From Inquilinus sp. Marseille-Q2685 (GTDB lineage: Bacteria; Pseudomonadota; Alphaproteobacteria; DSM-16000; Inquilinaceae), in contig NZ_CAKAKL010000007.1 in the NCBI RefSeq assembly GCF_916619195.1, positions 310,001 to 374,000 on the forward strand: a stretch of DNA of 64,000 nt. Reading direction: 5' to 3'. The stretch's first letter is position 1. Each line of letters starts with the position of its first letter. The notes under the pieces are model-generated. The model had not been told where the DNA came from and ran no database searches. It saw only the letters and a program-made list of their open reading frames with translations. The position numbers and the translations under genes were made by a program. Of the stretch, positions 44,388 through 53,132 are shown piece after piece.

Positions 44388-45248
44388 TCACCCCTTCACG
44401 GCGCCGAGGCTGAGCCCCTCGACCAGGTAGCGCTGGGCATAGAGGGCGAGGGCCAGGGTCGGCAGGATCGACAGCACTAGCGCGGCGGCGATCTGGCCGT
44501 AATTGATGCCGGACGCGGTGATGAAGGCCAGCGCCCCGACCGTCACCGGCTGGATCGAGCTGGACCCCAGGATCAGCGCGAAGATGAAGTTGTTCCAGGC
44601 GAAGATGAAGGCGAGCAGGGCGGCGGCGGCGATGCCGGGCCGGGCCAGCGGCACCGCGATCTTCAGGAAGGTGCGCAGCCAGGAATGGCCGTCCAGGCGA
44701 TAGGCGTTCTCGATGTCCTCGCTGATGTCCTCGAAATAGCCGCGCACGATCCACAGGATCAGCGGCAAGGTGATCAGCTGGTACACCCAGATCAGCCCGA
44801 TATAGGTGTCGCTGAGCCCGAGGTCCTGGAAGTACAGCTGCAGCGGCAGCAGCACCAGCAGCGGCGGGGCGAAGCGGAAGGACAGCATGGTGAAGGCCAT
44901 GTTTTCGCCCAGCCGGAACTTGAACCGGGCGAAGGCATAGGCCGCCGGCACGCCGAGCAGCAGCGACAGCAGCACCGAGCAGGCGCTGAGGATCAGGCTG
45001 TTCAGCAGGTTCTGCATGTAGTCGATCTTCAGCGCGCCGACATTGGTCGACAGCTCGCCGGCGATGAGGGCGGCGTAGTTCTCCAGGGTCGGGGTGAAGA
45101 TGACGCTGGGCGGGCTGCGCAGGATGTCGGCGTTGGTCATGAACGACATCAGCGCCACCCAGACCAGCGGGAACAGGAAGAACAGCGCCACCAGGGCCAG
45201 CAGCACGCCGCGGAGGATCCGGCCGCCGATCCCGCTTGCATGATTCAT
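44388..45248 (-). CDS. polyol ABC importer permease (MalG-like)
   Basis: The inner-membrane permease has 286 residues and six predicted helices (first helix ILRGVLLALVALFFLFPLVW). The EAA loop that docks to the ATPase reads EDISEDIENAYRLDGHSWL, followed by FLKIAVPLARPGIAAAA. It forms the channel with the MalF-like partner. I choose the ATG at 45248, preceded by GGGAGGCG. An upstream in-frame ATG at 45275 would begin inside the overlap with the previous gene and adds 9 residues. The previous permease stop is 13 bp upstream. Confidence 0.88.
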   Translation of the reverse strand: MNHASGIGGRILRGVLLALVALFFLFPLVWVALMSFMTNADILRSPPSVIFTPTLENYAALIAGELSTNVGALKIDYMQNLLNSLILSACSVLLSLLLGVPAAYAFARFKFRLGENMAFTMLSFRFAPPLLVLLPLQLYFQDLGLSDTYIGLIWVYQLITLPLILWIVRGYFEDISEDIENAYRLDGHSWLRTFLKIAVPLARPGIAAAALLAFIFAWNNFIFALILGSSSIQPVTVGALAFITASGINYGQIAAALVLSILPTLALALYAQRYLVEGLSLGAVKG

Positions 45249-45261
45249 GGCTCGCCTCCCG

Positions 45262-46185
45262 TCACGCCCGGCCATGCGCGCGAGCGCGCAGGCGGAGCCA
45301 CTGCTTGATGAAGACGTTGCTGAGCGCGAAGGTGATCGCCCACAGCACCATCAGGATCGCGGCAGACCGGCCGATATTGGTGAAGGTGAAGGCCTCGAGA
45401 TAGGCCCGCACCTGGAACAGCATCAGCCGGTCGCCCGGGCCGCCCTGGGTCATGGCGTAGACGATGTCGAACTGCTGGATGCTGTCCAGCATCCGGAACA
45501 GGCTGGCCGTCAGGATGTAGGGCAGCAGCATCGGCAAAGTGATGCGGAAGAACACGAAGCTGCGCGGCACGCCGTCCAGCTCCGCCGCCTCGAAGGGCTG
45601 GCGGGGCAGGGCGCGCAGGCCCGCCAGCAGCAGGATGGCGATGAAGGGCGTGTAGACCCAGGTGTCGACCAGCACCACGGTGAACATCGCCGAGGCCGGG
45701 TCCGACGCCCAGCGGAAATCGGTGAAGCCCAGGCTGTTCACGACATAGCTGAGGATCCCGAAATTCGGGTTGGTCATCAGCTTCCACATCAGGCTGGCGA
45801 TCGCCGGCGCCACCATCAGCGGCAGGATCAGCAGCACGCTCATCAGGTCGTTGACCAGCGTCCGCCGAACCAGCAGCAGGGCGATGCCGAGGCCCAGCAG
45901 CAGCTGCACGCCGACGGTCAGCACGGTGTAGGTCAGCGACACCTGGATCGTGCCCCAGAACCGCCCGTCCGAGAACAGGGCCACGAAGTTGTCCAGCCAC
46001 ACCATCCGCCGCGCGGACGGGAAGGCCAGGTTGTAGCGCTGCAGCGAGTAGACCACCGCGGTGGCGAAGGGGATCAGGATCCCGATGGTGACCAGCAGCG
46101 CCGGCAGGCTCAGCAGATAGGGCAGCAGGCCGGGGCCGGCGCGGCGGCGCGTTCGGGGGGCGGTGTCGGCGGTGATGGTGGCCAC
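45262..46185 (-). CDS. polyol ABC importer permease (MalF-like)
   Basis: The inner-membrane permease has 307 residues with six helices. The N-terminal helix is LLPYLLSLPALLVTIGILIP. The EAA loop is PFEAAELDGVPRSFVFFRIT, followed by LPMLLPYIL. TQGGPGDRLMLFQVRAYLEA is a typical late loop. It pairs with the MalG-like protein. A 121-bp gap with a strong hairpin separates it from the binding-protein gene, a common way to keep binding protein more abundant than permeases. Confidence 0.88.
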   Translation of the reverse strand: MATITADTAPRTRRRAGPGLLPYLLSLPALLVTIGILIPFATAVVYSLQRYNLAFPSARRMVWLDNFVALFSDGRFWGTIQVSLTYTVLTVGVQLLLGLGIALLLVRRTLVNDLMSVLLILPLMVAPAIASLMWKLMTNPNFGILSYVVNSLGFTDFRWASDPASAMFTVVLVDTWVYTPFIAILLLAGLRALPRQPFEAAELDGVPRSFVFFRITLPMLLPYILTASLFRMLDSIQQFDIVYAMTQGGPGDRLMLFQVRAYLEAFTFTNIGRSAAILMVLWAITFALSNVFIKQWLRLRARAHGRA

Positions 46186-46221
46186 GGGTCAGAGGTCCTC
46201 TCGGAAGACGGTCGCTGAGGC

Positions 46222-46259
46222 CCCGCCCCCGCCGGGGGGAGAGAGACGGCGGGGGCGGG
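46222..46259 (-). other. strong hairpin between binding-protein and permease genes
   Basis: A perfect 13-bp GC-only stem (46222-46234 with 46247-46259, 12-nt loop) lies 48 bp after the binding-protein stop. It has no T-run on the minus strand. It probably acts as an mRNA 3' end stabiliser or partial terminator, leaving extra binding-protein message relative to the permeases. Confidence 0.65.
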
Positions 46260-46306
46260 CTGCCGCGCGGGCCGGCGGGGCGAGGGCCGGTCCGCGCGGG
46301 ACGGCG

Positions 46307-47743
46307 TCAGTCGGCCAGTCCGGCGTCCTGCAGCTGCTGGTCGATGAACTCGGCCAGCTGGTCCAGCCCCTCGTCGACCGGGATCTCCTTGGCGTACATC
46401 TTCTGCAGGCTCGCCGCCCATTCCGTGGTCAGGTTGAAGAACAGCGGCTGCGGCGTGAAGTAGATCTTCGACCCGGCGGCCGAGGCCTTGTATTGGTCGA
46501 GATAGCCCGGATAGCTCTCCAGCCGCTTGTGGAAGTCGGCATTGTCCCAGACCGACTGGCGCACCGGGTTGACCAGGTCGGCCTTGGTGGCGCCGAAGGT
46601 GGTGTGCTCGGTGCCGCTGGCCCATTGCACGAAGGTCCAGCCGGCCTCGGGCTGCTGCGAGAAGGCGCTCATCGCCAGCGACCAGATCCAGACATTGGGC
46701 GTCGGCGCCGCGGCGCCGGGCTTGGCGCTGAACGCGTGGTAGGCCAGGTTGCCGGCCTCTTTGGTGCCCTTGTTCTGGAAGTAGCCCAGGATGTCGGCGT
46801 CGAAGATCATGGCCGACGCGCCGGCGCCCAGGTCGTTGCCGACCTCGTACCAGGTGTAGGTGGTCCAGTTCTTCGGCCCGCCCTTCTGGATCATCTCGAT
46901 CCAGAGCCTGGTGAACTCCTTGGCCTCGGCGCTGTTCATCGCCGCCTTCAGCTTGCCGTCGGTGACCTCGAAGTCCTTGCCGCCATAGTTGGTCAGGCCG
47001 GACAGATAGCCCGGATGGATCGTCGCCCAGCTGCGGCTGCCGCGCACGCCGACGCCGTAGAAGCCCTGGTTCAGCGCGCTCAGCTTGCCGGCCTGATCGA
47101 CCATCTCCGGCAGGTCCTTCGGCGGCTTCATGCCGGCGGCGTCGAAGATCCGCTTGTTGTAGGCGACGCTGTTCAGCTCGAAGCCCCAGGGCACGGCCCA
47201 TTGCTTGGCGCCGTCGCCGCCCAGCGGCTGGCCCGGCACGCCCGACCAGGCGGTGGAGGACCGCAGGCCCGGCAGCACGTCGTCCCAATTGTAGGCGGCC
47301 GCCGTCAGCTCCGGGTTCCTGATGTACTCGTTCATGTCGGCCAGCCAGCCGGCCGGGCCGTACTGCCAGGTCTGGTAGGCGCCGGTCATGAACACGTCGT
47401 ATTGCGGCGACTTGCTCGACAGGGTGGCGGTCACCTTGTCGAAATAGACGTCCTCCGGGAACACGTCGTAGCTGACGTCCAGGCCGGTCAGCGCCTTGAA
47501 GTTGTCGAGGTTGGCGATCATCGCATCCGTGTAGGGATGCTTGTTCAGCAGCAGGCTGATCTTCTTGCCGGAGAACTTCTTGAAATCGGGGCCGTGGGCG
47601 GCCGGGGCGCGGGTGCCCGCCTGGTTCAGCAGGAAGCCGGCCGCGGCGGCGCCGAGGCCCAGCTTCACGGCCCCGGTCATCAGCTCCCGCCGTGACATCT
47701 GGCCTGCGACATGGCGGTCGAACAGATCGGTCGTGCGCTTCAT
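46307..47743 (-). CDS. Tat-exported polyol-binding protein of ABC importer
   Basis: The protein has 478 residues of the type 1 extracellular solute-binding family (large polyol-binding group). The N-terminus is long and carries a twin-arginine motif SRRELM followed by GAVKLGLGAAAAGFLLNQAG, so export by the Tat pathway is likely, which is unusual for such proteins. The mature part has ISLLLNKHPYTDAMIANLDN and FMTGAYQTWQYGPAGWLAD, typical of the family. The ligand is probably a sugar alcohol, given the neighbouring EryA-like and GlpD-like genes. It is the first importer gene after the regulator, 27 bp downstream of the sorC stop. Confidence 0.85.
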   Translation of the reverse strand: MKRTTDLFDRHVAGQMSRRELMTGAVKLGLGAAAAGFLLNQAGTRAPAAHGPDFKKFSGKKISLLLNKHPYTDAMIANLDNFKALTGLDVSYDVFPEDVYFDKVTATLSSKSPQYDVFMTGAYQTWQYGPAGWLADMNEYIRNPELTAAAYNWDDVLPGLRSSTAWSGVPGQPLGGDGAKQWAVPWGFELNSVAYNKRIFDAAGMKPPKDLPEMVDQAGKLSALNQGFYGVGVRGSRSWATIHPGYLSGLTNYGGKDFEVTDGKLKAAMNSAEAKEFTRLWIEMIQKGGPKNWTTYTWYEVGNDLGAGASAMIFDADILGYFQNKGTKEAGNLAYHAFSAKPGAAAPTPNVWIWSLAMSAFSQQPEAGWTFVQWASGTEHTTFGATKADLVNPVRQSVWDNADFHKRLESYPGYLDQYKASAAGSKIYFTPQPLFFNLTTEWAASLQKMYAKEIPVDEGLDQLAEFIDQQLQDAGLAD

Positions 47744-47770
47744 CGGTGTCCTCCCAGGAGTTTGTCGTTG

Positions 47771-48748
47771 TCAGCTGGTCTCACGCTGCCGCCGCGGCGG
47801 CGGCCGGGCACCCCGGCGCGCGGCCATGGCCACGGCCGCGGATTCGTCGATGATCAGGTCGGTCACCATGCCGCTCGTCAGCGCCGCGGTGATGGCCTCG
47901 GCCTTGATGGCGCCGCCGGCGATGGCGACGACGCGGCGGCCCTTCAGGTCGTCGAGCCCGACGCTCAGCGCCCGGTCGTTGACCTCGGAGGCGACGCGGC
48001 GGCCCTCGGCGTCGAGGAATTGGCCGACTAGGTCGCCGACCGCGCCCTTGGCCCGCAGGTCGTCGTATTCCTCGCGGGTCAGCACGCCGGTCTGCAGCAT
48101 ATGCGCCTGCGGCCCCAGCTCGCCGATGCCGACCAGGCACAACGTCGCCCGGTGGGCCAGGGCCAGCACCGCCTGGACGCTCTTCTGCGACAGCATCACC
48201 GCCTTGTCGCCGAGGCTGTCGGCGGCCATCGGCACCGGCATGAAATAGCCCTCGCCGCCGGTCTTGTCGGCCAGGCGCTGCACCACGTCGAACGGATTGG
48301 CGGAGGATTTGCGGGTCAGGCTGCCCAAGAGCGATACGAACTTGGCGTCCGGCACGGCGATCCGCGGCAGCCGGTTGACCAGCGCGGCCAAAGTGCGGCC
48401 GTGGCTGACGCCGATCACTTTGTCGCCGGCCGTCTCCAGGTAGCGTGAAAGATAGGCGGCGCCCTCGGCCCCCAGCGCCTCGAACGGCTGGTCCTCGTCG
48501 TCGGTCGAGGGCACCACGCGGCAGAAGCCCAGGCCGTAGCGGTCGATCAGCCCGTCCTCCAGCTTCAGGCATTCGGCCGGGCGGCCGGCGATGTGGACGC
48601 TGACCAGGCCCAGCTCCTCGGCCAGCGAGATCAGCCGGTGCGCCTTGACCCGCGACACGCCCAGGCGGTCGGCGATCTCGCCCTGGGTCAGGCGGCGCAC
48701 ATAGGACAGCCACGCGGCGCGCGTGGCCAGGCTGACCTGCTCGTCCAT
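47771..48748 (-). CDS. SorC-family regulator (EryD-like)
   Basis: The protein has 325 residues. The N-terminal helix-turn-helix is in LTQGEIADRLGVSRVKAHRLI. The rest is the SorC sugar-binding domain (GVSHGRTLAALVNRLP, LLGSLTRKSSANPFDVVQRL, VLALAHRATLCLVGIGELGP). Family members include the erythritol regulator EryD and bind phosphorylated sugars as inducers. It is the first gene of the run of polyol genes and is likely to repress the whole set and itself through the palindrome at 48778-48793. The start is the ATG at 48748. Confidence 0.88.
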   Translation of the reverse strand: MDEQVSLATRAAWLSYVRRLTQGEIADRLGVSRVKAHRLISLAEELGLVSVHIAGRPAECLKLEDGLIDRYGLGFCRVVPSTDDEDQPFEALGAEGAAYLSRYLETAGDKVIGVSHGRTLAALVNRLPRIAVPDAKFVSLLGSLTRKSSANPFDVVQRLADKTGGEGYFMPVPMAADSLGDKAVMLSQKSVQAVLALAHRATLCLVGIGELGPQAHMLQTGVLTREEYDDLRAKGAVGDLVGQFLDAEGRRVASEVNDRALSVGLDDLKGRRVVAIAGGAIKAEAITAALTSGMVTDLIIDESAAVAMAARRGARPPPRRQRETS

Positions 48749-48777
48749 CCCGTCGATCCGGCTCCGTTGCTCCGGGT

Positions 48778-48793
48778 GTGTAATTTTTTACAC
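48778..48793. promoter_or_regulatory. operator palindrome upstream of the SorC regulator
   Basis: GTGTAATTTTTTACAC has perfect 6-bp arms (GTGTAA / TTACAC) around four T. It lies 30 bp upstream of the regulator ATG in a locally AT-rich stretch. It is the most regular palindrome near this gene and the likely autoregulatory site. I found no second copy in the gaps of the operon. Confidence 0.65.
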
Positions 48794-48879
48794 CGGCTGA
48801 ACAGAATTTCATCGTGGCGCGGATCGATGGGGCCGTCAACCCTTCGAAAGGGATCACGGCCGCTCGGGAGCGATGGGCC

Positions 48880-50766
48880 TTACCGCCGCGGCATGGTGAC
48901 GTCCGGCGCCAGGCGGGTCTGGGCCGCCAGGCGGATCGGGGCGTTGGCGGCGCCGAAGCCGGCATAGCCGCGGCGCTGCACGATCTCGAAGAAGAATCGG
49001 TCGGCGAAGCTGGTGGTATAGAGCTGGAAGAACTCGCCGCCGCCGTCGCGGTCGTAGAGGATCCCGGCCTCGCGCAGCCGGTCGACCAGCTCGGGCTCCA
49101 GCCCGAAGCGGGCCTCGATGTCGTCGTGGTAGTTGGCCGGGATCGGCAGGAACCTCACGCCGTCCTGCCGCATCCGCGCCGCGGCGGCGAAGATGTCGTC
49201 CGTCTCCAGCGCGATGTGCTGGATGCCGGAACCGAAGAACTCGGACCGGAAGCGCGCCGACAGGGTGCGCTGGCTCTGCGAGGCGTTCAGCACGATGCGC
49301 AGCGTGCCCTCGGCGTTCTGCACCACCTGGCTGCGCACCAGCCCGGCGGGATCCGGGATCTCCAGCTCCGGCGTCTTCTCCAGGTCGAAGATCGAGCCGT
49401 AGAACAGCAGCCAGGACAGCATCTCGTCATACTGCATCGACTGCGACAGATGGTCGATCCGCGCCAGCCCGGCCTCCGGCGCCGCGCCGTCATCGACCGG
49501 GACGAAATCGATCTCGCGCCATCGCGCCAGCTCGCTGCCGGGATCGACCAGGTAGATCAGGCTGCCGCCGACGCCGCGGATCGCCGGGATCTCCAGCTCG
49601 CCCGGCCCGACCTCCTGGCGGAACCCCGTCGCCAGCAGGGCGCCGGCCCGCGCCGTCGCTGCCCGGGCGTCGTCGACCTTGAGGCATATCGCGCAGGCGG
49701 CCGGGCCGTGCATGATGTAGGCGGCATGGGCGTAGCCCTCCTTCTCGCGGTTGACGAGAAGGGCGATCCCGCCCTGCGACCACAGGGTCACGTCCTTCGA
49801 CCGGTGCCGGCCGCGCCGGGCGAAGCCGAGGCCGGCGAACAGCGCCTCCAGCTCGATCGCGCCGGCCTCGTCGACCGCGAACTCCACGAACTCGACGCCC
49901 AGGCAACGGGCGCGCTCCGGCAGCAGCGGCCGGGCCCGTTCGACGGCGGGCTTGCGCCGCTCCAGCGTGTCGGCCAGCTGCAGCAGCGACCGCCGCCCGT
50001 CGATCGCGACCGACCGGGCCGGGCCGGCCCGGAAATGGTCGTTGAAGATCTCCAGCGAATACACGCCGTCATAGCCGGTCGCGGCCACCGCCTCGATGAA
50101 GGCGGTCACCGGCAGGTCGCCCTGGCCCGGCAGGTTGCGGAAATGGCGGCTCCAGGACAGCAGGTCCATCTCCAGCCGCGGCGCGTCGGCCAGTTGCACC
50201 AGGAAGATCCGGTCGGCCGGGATGGCGCGGATGCTGTCCGGGTCGATGCCGCGCGCGAGCGTGTGGAAGCTGTCCAGGATCAGCCCGATGTTCGGATGGC
50301 CGGCGCGGCGCACGACCTCCCACGCGTCGCGGTGGTCGTTGACGTGCCGGCCCCAGGCCAGCGCCTCGAAGCCGACCTTCAGCCCGCGCTTCGCCGCCCG
50401 TTCCCCCAGCTCGCGGAAATCCGCGGCGGCGCGGTCGATGCCGCCCAGCGCGGCCGGCGACACGTTGGAGCAGACGAGCAGCAGGTCGGCGCCCAACTCG
50501 CCCATCAGGTCGAACTTCCGCTCGGCCCGGTCGAACACCCGGGCGCGCTGCGGCTCCGGCATGCCTTCGAAGTCGCGGAAGGGCTGGAAGGTGGTCACGA
50601 CCAAGCCGGCGTCGCGCACCATCCGGCCGACCTCGCGCGGCGCCGCGTCGAACGACAGGAAGTCGTTCTCGAAGATCTCGACGCCGTCGAAGCCGGCGGC
50701 GGCGATCGCCTCCAGCTTGTCGCGCAGGTCGCCGCTCAGGGACACGGTGGTGATCGACGTCTTCAT
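48880..50766 (-). CDS. quiC: 3-dehydroshikimate dehydratase fused to HPPD-like domain
   Basis: The protein has 628 residues and is a two-domain QuiC. Residues 1-265 form a TIM barrel of the xylose-isomerase-like fold with metal ligands Glu134 (GFEALAWGRH), Asp165 (ILDSFHTL), Gln191 (VQLADAP) and Glu239 (YSLEIFND). This domain dehydrates 3-dehydroshikimate to protocatechuate. Residues 285-628 resemble 4-hydroxyphenylpyruvate dioxygenase. The 2-His-1-Glu iron triad is kept (His439 in RIDHLSQSM, His517 in IQHIALETDD, Glu594 in FFEIVQRRGYAGFG), so the domain may be more than structural. It is the last gene of the TRAP operon (22 bp after the binding-protein stop), placing it in quinate/shikimate use. 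Confidence 0.9.
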   Translation of the reverse strand: MKTSITTVSLSGDLRDKLEAIAAAGFDGVEIFENDFLSFDAAPREVGRMVRDAGLVVTTFQPFRDFEGMPEPQRARVFDRAERKFDLMGELGADLLLVCSNVSPAALGGIDRAAADFRELGERAAKRGLKVGFEALAWGRHVNDHRDAWEVVRRAGHPNIGLILDSFHTLARGIDPDSIRAIPADRIFLVQLADAPRLEMDLLSWSRHFRNLPGQGDLPVTAFIEAVAATGYDGVYSLEIFNDHFRAGPARSVAIDGRRSLLQLADTLERRKPAVERARPLLPERARCLGVEFVEFAVDEAGAIELEALFAGLGFARRGRHRSKDVTLWSQGGIALLVNREKEGYAHAAYIMHGPAACAICLKVDDARAATARAGALLATGFRQEVGPGELEIPAIRGVGGSLIYLVDPGSELARWREIDFVPVDDGAAPEAGLARIDHLSQSMQYDEMLSWLLFYGSIFDLEKTPELEIPDPAGLVRSQVVQNAEGTLRIVLNASQSQRTLSARFRSEFFGSGIQHIALETDDIFAAAARMRQDGVRFLPIPANYHDDIEARFGLEPELVDRLREAGILYDRDGGGEFFQLYTTSFADRFFFEIVQRRGYAGFGAANAPIRLAAQTRLAPDVTMPRR

Positions 50767-50788
50767 CGGAAGGACCTCCCGTCCCGGC

Positions 50789-51799
50789 TCACTTCTTCCG
50801 CAGCTTCTCCAGCTCGGCCTGCAGCAGCGCCACGGTGTCCTCGCCGATCTTGGGGCGGAACTCCTCGACCACCGGCGCGGTGGCGGCGCGCAGCTTCGCC
50901 ACCTCCTCGGGCGGGAGCTCGGTCACCTCCATGCCGTTGGCGCGGATCTCGTCCAGCGCCTTGGCGTCCGCCTCGCGCGACACCTGGCGCTGAATGTCCC
51001 GCGCCCCGGTCGCGGCCGACTGCAGCACCGCCCGCTCCTCGTCGTTCAGCCTGTCCCAGAACGCCTTGCTGACCAGGACGATCTGCGGGTTGTACTGATG
51101 GCGGGTCAGGGTCAGGTACTTCTGCACCTCGTAGAACTTGGCGTTCAGGATGTTGGCCGACGGGTTCTCCTGGCCGTCGACGGTGCCGGTCTCCAGCGCG
51201 CCATACAGCTCGGGATAGGGCATCGGCACGGCGTTGGCGCCGAGCGCGTTGAACAGCGCGATCGGGATCGGCGACTGGATGGTGCGGATCTTCAGCCCCT
51301 TGATGTCCTCGACCTTGGCCACCGGATGCCGGTTGTTGGTCAGGTTGCGGAACCCCAGCTCCCAATAGGCCAGGCCGACCAGCCCCTTTGCCGGCAGCAG
51401 CTCCAGCAGATGGGCACCGAACGGGCCGTCCATCACCGCATCGGCCTCCTGCGGCGTGTCGAACAGGAAGGGCAGGTCGACCGCGCCGAAGGCCGGGGCG
51501 TTGCCGGACAGGATGCCGGCGTTCATCACCGTCATCTCGACGATGCCGCCCTGCAGCGCCGACAGGACCTGGACGTCGCCGCCCAGCGTGCCGCCGGGGA
51601 ACAGCTGCACCGTGATCTTGCCGCCGCTCTTCTCGGCGACGATCGCGGCGAATTTCTCCATGCCGGTGACCTGGGGATGGCCCTTGCTGTTCGCCGCCGC
51701 GAACTTGATGTGCTGCTCGCGGATCTCGGCCCGCGCCGCCGGGGCCAGCAGCAGCGCGGCCGACAGCGCGGCGATCAGGCCGGTCGGGGTCCTGGACAT
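50789..51799 (-). CDS. dctP: TRAP transporter solute-binding protein (DctP)
   Basis: The protein has 336 residues with a signal peptide (hydrophobic LIAALSAALLLAPA, cleavage after ARA). It has the DctP family core EKFAAIVAEKSGGKITVQLF, and the carboxylate-binding Arg is in IKGLKIRTIQSPIPIALF. YPELYGALETGTVDGQENP completes the usual pattern. It captures an organic acid in the periplasm for the two membrane subunits. Next to quiC and a quinate/shikimate dehydrogenase, the ligand is probably quinate, shikimate or dehydroshikimate (inference). GGAGGATCAC precedes the ATG. It is 49 bp downstream of dctM. Confidence 0.88.
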   Translation of the reverse strand: MSRTPTGLIAALSAALLLAPAARAEIREQHIKFAAANSKGHPQVTGMEKFAAIVAEKSGGKITVQLFPGGTLGGDVQVLSALQGGIVEMTVMNAGILSGNAPAFGAVDLPFLFDTPQEADAVMDGPFGAHLLELLPAKGLVGLAYWELGFRNLTNNRHPVAKVEDIKGLKIRTIQSPIPIALFNALGANAVPMPYPELYGALETGTVDGQENPSANILNAKFYEVQKYLTLTRHQYNPQIVLVSKAFWDRLNDEERAVLQSAATGARDIQRQVSREADAKALDEIRANGMEVTELPPEEVAKLRAATAPVVEEFRPKIGEDTVALLQAELEKLRKK

Positions 51800-51848
51800 G
51801 GTGATCCTCCCAAGGATTGTTCGATCTCGTTGGCGTCGGCCGGCCCGG

Positions 51849-53129
51849 TCATCGGGCCAGCCATTTGGCCGGAACCGTCACCAGCTCCGGGAACAGAATC
51901 AGCAGGGCCAGCACGGCGAGCTCGGCCAGGAGGAAGGGCCAGACGCCCTTCATCAGGTCCTCCATGGTCAGCTTCGACACGCCGCAGACGACGTTCAGCA
52001 CGGTGCCGACCGGCGGGGTGATCAGGCCGATCGCGTTGTTGATGATGAACAGCACGCCGAAATAGACCGGGTCGATGCCCGCCTGCCTGATCACCGGCAT
52101 CAGCACCGGCGTCAGGATCAGGATGGTCGGGGTCATGTCCATGGCGGTGCCGACGGCGACGACCAGGAGCATGATCATCGCCATCAGCAGCATCGGGCTG
52201 TCCATGAACGGGTCCAGCATGGCGGCCAGCTGGCCCGGCAGGTCGGCGATGGTGATCAGCCAGGCGGAGACGCCGGCGGCGGCCACCAGGAACATCACCG
52301 CGCTGGTGGTCTTGGCGGCCGAGATGAACACGTCGAACAGCTGCGCGGGGCCGAGCTCGCGATAGACCACCATGGCCACGAACAGGGAATAGACCGCGGC
52401 GACGACGCCGGCCTCGGTCGGGGTGAACACGCCGAATTTCAGCCCGACGACGATGATCACCGGCAGGAACAGCGCCCACAGGCTGTCGCCGAAGGCGTGC
52501 AGGCGCTCGCGCCCGCTGCGGCGCGGCGGCAGGTCGATCCGCTCGGTCCGGACCACCAGCAGCCAGGCGAGGCAGAGGGCAAGGGCGATCATCAGGCCGG
52601 GGGCGATGCCGGCCAGGAACAGCTTGGTGATCGAGACGCCGCCGATCACGCCGAACAGCACGAAGCCGATGCTGGGCGGGATGATCGGCCCGATGATCGC
52701 GGCCGAGGCGATCAGCCCGCCCGACCGGCCGGCGCCGTGGCCCGACTTCAGCATCATCGGCATCAGGAGGGCGCCGAGCGCCGCGGCGTCGGCCACGGCC
52801 GAGCCGGACAGGCTGGCGATCAGGCAGGCGGCGAGGATGACGACGAAGCCGAGCCCGCCACGGATATGGCCGACCAGCGCCGTGGCGAGATCGACGATGC
52901 GGCGCGACAGGCCGCCGGCATTCATCACCTCGCCGGCCAGGAGGAAGAAGGGCACGGCCATCAGCGGGAAGCTGTCGGCGCCGTTGATCACGTTCTGGGC
53001 GACGATCTGGGAATCGAACAGGCCGAGATGGATCATCAGCGCGACGCCGCTGAGGATCAGGGCGAAGGCGATCGGCATGCCGATCGCCATGGTGCCCAGC
53101 AGCGACGACAGGAAGACGGCGACGACCAC
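51849..53129 (-). CDS. dctM: TRAP transporter large permease (DctM)
   Basis: The membrane protein has 426 residues and about twelve helices. Family stretches include LAACLIASLSGSAVADAAAL, FLAGIAPGLMIALALCLAW and LLVVAVGTAMDMTPTILILT, where the acidic residue and GTxxD pattern fit the sodium-coupled transport core. It carries the Na+-driven substrate flow, powered by the ion gradient and not by ATP. The start is GTG at 53129, 3 bp after the dctQ stop, so the two are coupled. Confidence 0.88.
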   Translation of the reverse strand: MVVAVFLSSLLGTMAIGMPIAFALILSGVALMIHLGLFDSQIVAQNVINGADSFPLMAVPFFLLAGEVMNAGGLSRRIVDLATALVGHIRGGLGFVVILAACLIASLSGSAVADAAALGALLMPMMLKSGHGAGRSGGLIASAAIIGPIIPPSIGFVLFGVIGGVSITKLFLAGIAPGLMIALALCLAWLLVVRTERIDLPPRRSGRERLHAFGDSLWALFLPVIIVVGLKFGVFTPTEAGVVAAVYSLFVAMVVYRELGPAQLFDVFISAAKTTSAVMFLVAAAGVSAWLITIADLPGQLAAMLDPFMDSPMLLMAMIMLLVVAVGTAMDMTPTILILTPVLMPVIRQAGIDPVYFGVLFIINNAIGLITPPVGTVLNVVCGVSKLTMEDLMKGVWPFLLAELAVLALLILFPELVTVPAKWLAR

Positions 53130-53132
53130 GGC

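Noticed and set aside
48838-48850. Terminator after quiC (CCCTT-CGA-AAGGG)
   Set aside because: The stem is only 5 bp and no T-run follows on the minus strand.
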